A stretch of 64,000 nucleotides of DNA from Crocinitomicaceae bacterium (GTDB lineage Bacteria > Bacteroidota > Bacteroidia > Flavobacteriales_D > Crocinitomicaceae), in NCBI GenBank assembly GCA_016719925.1, contig JADJYC010000002.1, forward strand, positions 248,001 to 312,000, written 5' to 3'. Both the position numbers and the translations under genes were made by a program. Numbering within the stretch: position 1 is the stretch's first letter; each line of letters begins with the position of its first letter. The notes under the pieces are model-generated. The model was not told the DNA's origin and made no database searches. It saw nothing but the letters and a program-made list of their open reading frames with translations. Below, piece by piece: positions 59,095 to 64,000 of this stretch.

Positions 59095-59146
59095 GCGCAG
59101 GATATCCATCCTGCGCCAAACCAATAAAAATCGGATATTTATCCGA
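59095..59146. repeat. Two adjacent perfect hairpins
   Basis: GCGCAGGAT-ATCC-ATCCTGCGC (59095-59116) is followed by TCGGATA-TT-TATCCGA (59131-59146). Both lie in the 352-base gap 59036-59387, which holds no gene. The second shares GGATAT with the first. They resemble the hairpins at 1810 and 51760. Confidence 0.75.
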
Positions 59147-59387
59147 CCCATTTATCATTTTACACATGATCATCTAATTTGTAAAAAGCTGATTTAGCAA
59201 TGACTTACATTATTAAAGATACAGAATTTAATAAATGAGTCAAAAACTGAAACAAACTTGCAGAAACGTTATGATTCGAATGCAATATCTCCTTTGACAT
59301 CTAATACCACAATCATTTTAAACAACGAAAAACTTTTCCGGCCCCATTCTTGCTGTAACTAATTTAACTTATAGCGTATATTAGGGC

Positions 59388-60796
59388 ATGCGTTTTTTGA
59401 TCAGCATATTTTTGATTTTTATCGGGTGGAGTATTTCTGCACAAATTACTCCTTCAGAAACATCTCATGATTTTGGTGATATCTATGAAGAAGGACAAAC
59501 ATATGTTGACATCACCTTCACCAACAATACGGACAAAACACAGTTTCTGCTTACCATTGATAAACCACGGGATGTCTATTATATTTTCTCTTCCAAAAAA
59601 CTTTTGCCGGACAGTTCCATCATCATTCGTTTCAAAATCAATGATGGTTTAAAAGGTAAATTCAATTATCAGGTAGATGTTTATTTCAGTGATTCAAATA
59701 CCGGCACTCCAATTTATCTGACCGGTAATGTAAAAGAAGTTGCAAGTAATCCATTGACTGATTGCCCGGACTTTAACAGCAGACCTCCTTCCGGTGATTT
59801 GAATTTTACATTAGTGATAAAAGTGATTGATTCCATTACCCGTGAGCCAATTCCAAATGCACTTGTTTCTTTGGTAGAAAGAGGTGAACTGGTTGGACAA
59901 TATTCCACCAATCAAAAAGGAATTGTCATACGCAATGTTCCGCTGGGTTATTATTTTATCGGCGCTGAAAAAATCCGTACTACGCTAATTTCTTTGAAGG
60001 TTATGTCAATGCTCAACGGAATTATGTTGAGATTGAACTGAGCTTTACTGAACCCGAAATTGTGTATTATGAAGAACCTGAAACGCTTGAAACGGTTTAT
60101 GAAGATGAAGTGGATACAGTGAGTATTCCTGATCCGGTGGTCATTAATGAAGTTCCGGAAGATACGATTACCGAACCGGAAATTGTCACCATCATTCCGC
60201 CGCTGAATGATATACCGGATACAATTCTGGATCCGGGCTATTTTAAATTCAGTAACATTACTTTTATTCTGGATGCAAGTTCATCCATGAATTCTTACGG
60301 CAAATTAGATCTGATGAAAATGAGTATGATTGAGCTGGTAAAAATTCTCAGACCGGATGACAACGTCACTGTCTTAAAATATGCAGCCGAGGCGCAGGTT
60401 TTACTGGAACATGTTTCTGGTGATAAAAAAGAAGAAATTATTTCTGTGATTAAAGGAATTAAAACCAGCGGATCAACTGCGGGAGGTGATGCAATTAAAG
60501 TCGCTTATGCTTTAAATAAACAACGTCATTTGCATGATGGAAACAATCTCATCATTATGATTACTGATGGCCTTTTCAATAAAGGTTCTACCGATTATGA
60601 TGCTACCATTGAGAACTACTTTAAATCAGACGGAACCCGTTTCAGCGTTGTAGGTATCAAAACAACAGATTTTGTTGCAGAACACATGGAAACTATTGTT
60701 ACAAAAGGCGGTGGTGATTTTATTGAAATTCATACCATTCATGATGCACAGACGAAACTGATTGCTGAAATCAGAAGAACGGCTTATAAGGGGTAA
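59388..60796 (+). CDS. Secreted DUF1573 / regulatory-like / VWA-domain protein, frame broken once
   Basis: About 470 residues after correction. Signal peptide (LISIFLIFIGW, ending ISAQ). Then a DUF1573-like Ig domain (ETSHDFGDIYEEGQTYVDIT), a carboxypeptidase-regulatory-like domain (VIDSITREPIPNALVSL), an acidic Pro/Glu/Thr-rich linker, and a von Willebrand factor A domain (FILDASSSMNSYGKLDLM, MITDGLFNKGS) with an intact DxSxS MIDAS motif for metal-dependent binding. The frame slips at the A run 59968-59973; one more A gives AEKNPYYANFFEGYVNAQR. Probably periplasmic or surface bound. Confidence 0.85.
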
Positions 60797-60824
60797 TTCC
60801 ATCCGTTTTGTGTGTCTCATTTTA

Positions 60825-60954
60825 ACACAGAGAAGCGGAGAAAACGGAGATCAGCAGAGCATTTGTCTTTTACTACATCTTACAACAAGGAATGAAAGTT
60901 TCAAAGAATTGTATTTCTCTGTTTTCCTTTGTTTACTCAGTTTCTCCGTGTAAA
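60825..60954. repeat. Inverted-terminus repeat element
   Basis: The left end reads ACACAGAGAAGCGGAGAAAA and the right end, on the other strand, ACACGGAGAAACTGAGTAAA. The ends are therefore inverted relatives enclosing about 80 bases without coding sequence. The whole lies in the 391-base gap 60797-61187. Confidence 0.6.
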
Positions 60955-60990
60955 TAAAAAACCACAACTAAACAAATTCGAGAGAAACTT

Positions 60991-61056
60991 TTACGCCAGC
61001 ACCGCTGACACAACTAAAAAAGCAACCAGTACAAAAATGATGAGCTTAATTCGCAT
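60991..61056 (-). CDS. Possible 21-residue hydrophobic peptide
   Basis: An ATG-initiated frame encodes MRIKLIIFVLVAFLVVSAVL plus a final Ala: a short basic start and one membrane-length helix. No ribosome binding site or homologue is evident, so this is weak. It fits a small single-helix membrane protein or chance. Confidence 0.25.
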   Translation of the reverse strand: MRIKLIIFVLVAFLVVSAVLA

Positions 61057-61187
61057 AACAGTTAAAACTACTTAATCAAACGTTTAACTCATTTTGAAGT
61101 TGGTCAAAAATGAGTATGAGTTTTAAACAAGATGTAAACAAGATTTGTGCCGGAAAATGAGAATAAAAAATTACAGCTAAACCAAGT

Positions 61188-62688
61188 TTAGGCAGGCGTT
61201 TCATTGGTTTTCCAGACCTCTATATATTCATTCGAATTCCGGGGATTTAACCACTTTAAAAACTGGTCAATTAAACTGGGTTCACATTTCTTTGCAAGCT
61301 CCATTTTCGGATACATTTTTTTGTATTTCTCAATGCGTTCATCCAGATCTCCGTCACCAAAAAATAAAATGTAATCATACCTGTAAGTCGGGTACATTTC
61401 CAGATGATGCGTTTCATGCGTTTCTTCCAGCGTACCAAATAACCAGTGACCGGAATAAAATTTTGGAGGCATGGCAATTTCTTCATCTCCGGTTGCATCC
61501 AGTATAACCTTCTGCGGCACGTCACCACTTTCATAGACATAATACATGGCCTCTACCCTGGACTTTTTTGTGTACGTAAAACTGGCTAACAACAACAAAG
61601 GAATATTAATCACCCAGAAAATTTTATACGACACATTCCAGAGTTTTTTCCAGCCTTCTTTTTTAAAAAATTCATGATAGCCAACCACGCCAAGCAAAAA
61701 GAAAAAAGGCAAAACTGGCATGATAAAACGTTCTTGTTTACTTGGATAAAGAGAATGAAAAAGAATAAATAAAAATACCGGAACAAAAATCACCACATAT
61801 TTTTTAAACCCGGCAAAAAAACCTGCACCGGCAAGTAAGCCAAGCGGTAATAAAAAGGTACCCATCAGCACCAGAATGTACATGAAATAATTGTTGTTGG
61901 GAATGTACGCTGTTCCTTCATTTGAATTGTAAGTGAAGTAACCAATGAATTCAGCAAAAGGATATCCCCAGATAAAATAATCAACCAATCCCTGAGTCAA
62001 AATAAAAACCAACACTACCCCTGCTGAAAAAAGCAAAAAACCGGCTCCATTGAAATTTGAAAAAATATACCGCAGCAACACCTACTGCAAAAACACCAAC
62101 CTGATACCGGAATGAAACTGCCAGTCCCATCAGAAGACCTGCGTACAAAAAGTATTTATTATTTTCTGTACTGATCATTAACCAGACAGACCACAACATA
62201 AATGGAATGCATGTTATTTCAACCAGATTTCTCACCGATAAAAAAGGAAGAAGCCAGAGCAATGCAAGTATCCACCCAACAATAACTGCATTCTTTTTTG
62301 CTCGCTCTGTTCCCTGGGATTCTGAAATTTTTTCTGTGATTTTAATGCTGAAAAAAACAATCAGTACAGAAAATACAGCGTGAAAAAGACGATTGATCAG
62401 CATAAGAATTTTAGGGTCATCAACACCCAAAAAATCCATGCACCAGAAATAAATAAAATTCAGGCCGACATAAGTAAAACTATGACCTTCCGGCACTCCT
62501 TTACTTTCGGGTGACCAGGGCAGCCAGTGATTATAATCATATCCATCCACCCAGGATGAAGAAGCTTCAATGACCAGAAAATGATCATCATGCATGCCGT
62601 ACCCCTGTGAAAAAATTGCTGCAATGATCCGGATGACCAAAGCAGCAATTAAAATAGTTTTATAGGATGTCCAGTCGGGTTGTTTCAC
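61188..62688 (-). CDS. Multi-TM mannosyltransferase-like glycosyltransferase (GT22-type), frame broken once
   Basis: About 499 residues after correction. The N-terminal half has GYGMHDDHFLVIEASSSW after the first helix, with the acidic pair (HDDH) expected in the first loop of GT-C enzymes, then about ten membrane helices. SLYPSKQERFIMPVLPFFF in the second half matches the conserved H/QERF segment of PIG-B/ALG9-like mannosyltransferases. A one-base insertion in the A run 62060-62065 (plus strand) breaks the frame; removing it gives AVYFSNFNGAGFLLF. Probably transfers a sugar from a lipid carrier at the inner membrane. Ends with a soluble domain. Confidence 0.78.
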
Positions 62689-62692
62689 CGAT

Positions 62693-63400
62693 TTATTTTA
62701 TCACTTGAGTCAGAACACGGTAACCTTCCAGTGCACCGTTTTTATCATACGATTCATGTCTCACTGATCCAACTCCCAGTGTAAACCAGTCAATGGATTT
62801 AGTGGAAGATTTCATCATACCCATATCTACGTGTGTAATCTGAGACATTTTTACGCACTCAAATGTTCCGGCAGGTGTTGTCACAGATTCAAACGCTTCA
62901 ACTTTACGGTCAGTAATTTTTGTAACCATGGTCATCATCACCATTCCACCACTTGAAACCTTCATCGTCATTGTTCCGTCAGGTAATGTTTGCCCTACTT
63001 CAAATTTTGAAGGATAAACCAAATTTGATTGATCAATTGAAACTTCCATGCCTTCCATTTCTTCCATGCCCTGCCCCTGACTTTCCATAGCCGCTTTCAT
63101 GTCAATTGTAATCTCACCATTCTTACATGTGAATTTAAAATCACCTTCAGACGTCACTTTTTCTTTATCATCTTTTGTAATTGAGTGAAGGGTTACGTTC
63201 AGAATTCCATCCACATCAGCCAGTTCAGTAATACTGCTCAGCTGACTGCCCTGCAGTTTATCTTTTGAGTTATAATCTTTATACTCCAGGGTTATTCCTT
63301 TTTCAACCAGCCAGTAACCCTCACAGCCATTTGGATTTTCATTGGAAACAGTAAAAGCCATTGCCGTCAAAGCCAATGGCAAAAAAAGTAGTTTTTTCAT
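62693..63400 (-). CDS. Secreted TapB/DUF3108-like protein
   Basis: 235 residues. Signal peptide (KKLLFLPLALTAMAF, ending TVS). NPNGCEGYWLVEKGITLEYK and the terminal VGSVRHESYDKNGALEGYR fit DUF3108/TapB-like beta-barrel proteins of Bacteroidota. The middle is Met-rich (GMEEMEGMEVSID; GGMVMMTMV; MGMMKSS). Function unknown. It ends four bases before the glycosyltransferase start, so the two are probably one transcript. Confidence 0.68.
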   Translation of the reverse strand: MKKLLFLPLALTAMAFTVSNENPNGCEGYWLVEKGITLEYKDYNSKDKLQGSQLSSITELADVDGILNVTLHSITKDDKEKVTSEGDFKFTCKNGEITIDMKAAMESQGQGMEEMEGMEVSIDQSNLVYPSKFEVGQTLPDGTMTMKVSSGGMVMMTMVTKITDRKVEAFESVTTPAGTFECVKMSQITHVDMGMMKSSTKSIDWFTLGVGSVRHESYDKNGALEGYRVLTQVIK

Positions 63401-63417
63401 AATTTTCAGAATTTAGG

Positions 63418-63425
63418 CAAATATA
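63418..63425 (-). promoter_or_regulatory. -7 box of the TapB-like gene
   Basis: TATATTTG on the minus strand fits TAnnTTTG and ends 17 bases before the ATG at 63400. Confidence 0.5.
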
Positions 63426-63505
63426 AGCCATTGTTGCTAAATCAAATATGATGCCGGTCAGTCTTAAATTTTATAAAAATTACAATTTTCCGGGCTATTA
63501 TTAGG

Positions 63506-63513
63506 TAACTTTG
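63506..63513 (+). promoter_or_regulatory. -7 box of the aldehyde dehydrogenase gene
   Basis: TAACTTTG fits TAnnTTTG and ends 19 bases before the ATG at 63533. Confidence 0.5.
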
Positions 63514-63532
63514 TAACATAAATTCAATTACT

Positions 63533-64000
63533 ATGTCTGCAACTGCTGTTGAAACTGATATTAAATCCATTCTGAGCCAGCTTGGCATTAAAGAAATAAA
63601 TTCCGGAGCTTCAACCGGTTCTTATTGGTTTGCCACCCGTGGAACTAAAATAGATTCATATTCACCGGTAGATGGCAAACTGATTGCATCTGTTCACAGC
63701 GCATCAGAAACTGATTTTGAAGCAACTGTTTTAAAAAGTCAGGAAGCTTTTCAGGAGTGGCGTTTAATGCCGGCTCCACAAAGAGGAGAAATTGTCAGAC
63801 AACTTGGTGTAAAACTGCGTGAGTACAAAGAACCGCTTGGTAAACTGGTTTCATATGAAATGGGAAAATCACTGCAGGAAGGTTTAGGAGAAGTGCAGGA
63901 GATGATTGATATCTGTGATTTTGCTGTTGGACTTTCAAGACAACTTCATGGATTCACCATGCACTCTGAAAGACCAGCTCACCGTATGTATGAACAATAT
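63533..64000 (+). CDS. Aldehyde dehydrogenase (ALDH7-like), N-terminal part only
   Basis: The first 156 residues are visible; the gene runs off the right edge. The N-terminus (SILSQLGIKEINSGASTGSY), YSPVDGKLIASV, QEAFQEWRLMPAPQRGEIVR, LVSYEMGKSLQEGLGEVQE and SRQLHGFTMHSERPAHRM match ALDH7A1/antiquitin-type enzymes, which oxidise alpha-aminoadipic semialdehyde (as piperideine-6-carboxylate) in lysine breakdown with NAD. The catalytic Cys and Glu lie beyond the window, so substrate is inferred from family resemblance only. Confidence 0.85.
   Translation, partial: MSATAVETDIKSILSQLGIKEINSGASTGSYWFATRGTKIDSYSPVDGKLIASVHSASETDFEATVLKSQEAFQEWRLMPAPQRGEIVRQLGVKLREYKEPLGKLVSYEMGKSLQEGLGEVQEMIDICDFAVGLSRQLHGFTMHSERPAHRMYEQY

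Overview
The window comes from a member of the Bacteroidota with a type IX secretion system (T9SS). Several signs agree. There are T9SS cargo proteins with type B (gliding-motility-associated) and type A C-terminal sorting domains, a PorP/SprF-family gene, TAnnTTTG promoter boxes, poor Shine-Dalgarno sites, an IPExxxVDY-family gene beside pyruvate kinase, and AT-rich DNA. I cannot place it below phylum or class from sequence alone. Two ends are cut: a C1B cysteine peptidase at the left and an ALDH7-like aldehyde dehydrogenase at the right.

Layout. 0-6.7 kb (minus): peptidase fragment, HU/SPOR envelope protein, tRNA-Ala with terminator, and two secreted amidohydrolase-family genes. 6.7-8.5 kb (plus): small membrane protein and hflX. 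8.5-25.1 kb (minus): an apparent adhesin operon of a giant HYR-repeat protein (about 4,940 residues, about 48 HYR modules of 82 residues), a PorP/SprF partner and an outer-membrane barrel. 25.4-31.4 kb: lipoprotein and metF (minus), then lepA, an IPExxxVDY gene and pyk (plus). 31.4-40.2 kb: a GxxExxY gene, two paralogous PKD/type B T9SS proteins flanking a leucine-rich-repeat protein, a small secreted protein, and an ECF sigma factor with a TonB-tailed anti-sigma-like partner. 40.5-47.3 kb (minus): a compact operon of flippase, dUTPase, nucleotidyltransferase, TPR lipoprotein, DUF4292 lipoprotein and EnvC-like protein. 47.4-49.5 kb: a second GxxExxY gene, an enoyl-CoA hydratase and a membrane protein. 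49.5-55.9 kb (minus): a T9SS type A protein, a 0.9-kb non-coding repeat region, a large PD40/OmpA protein and a barrel protein. 56.4-64 kb: PagL-like deacylase with a GIN-domain lipoprotein, a small lipoprotein with a decayed paralogue, a VWA protein, a multi-TM mannosyltransferase-like enzyme, a TapB/DUF3108-like protein and the aldehyde dehydrogenase.

Two themes cut across the genes. First, many genes, including hflX and pyk, are interrupted by single-base changes. Nearly all lie in A/T homopolymers, so I read them as assembly or sequencing errors and annotate those genes at full length. Second, the intergenic DNA is rich in short 'word' repeats and perfect hairpins. One word-repeat tract lies inside the N-terminal coding sequence of an amidohydrolase, and others flank both GxxExxY (PD-(D/E)XK-like) genes. 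Together with the higher-order structure of the HYR array, these repeats are the least explained content of the window.
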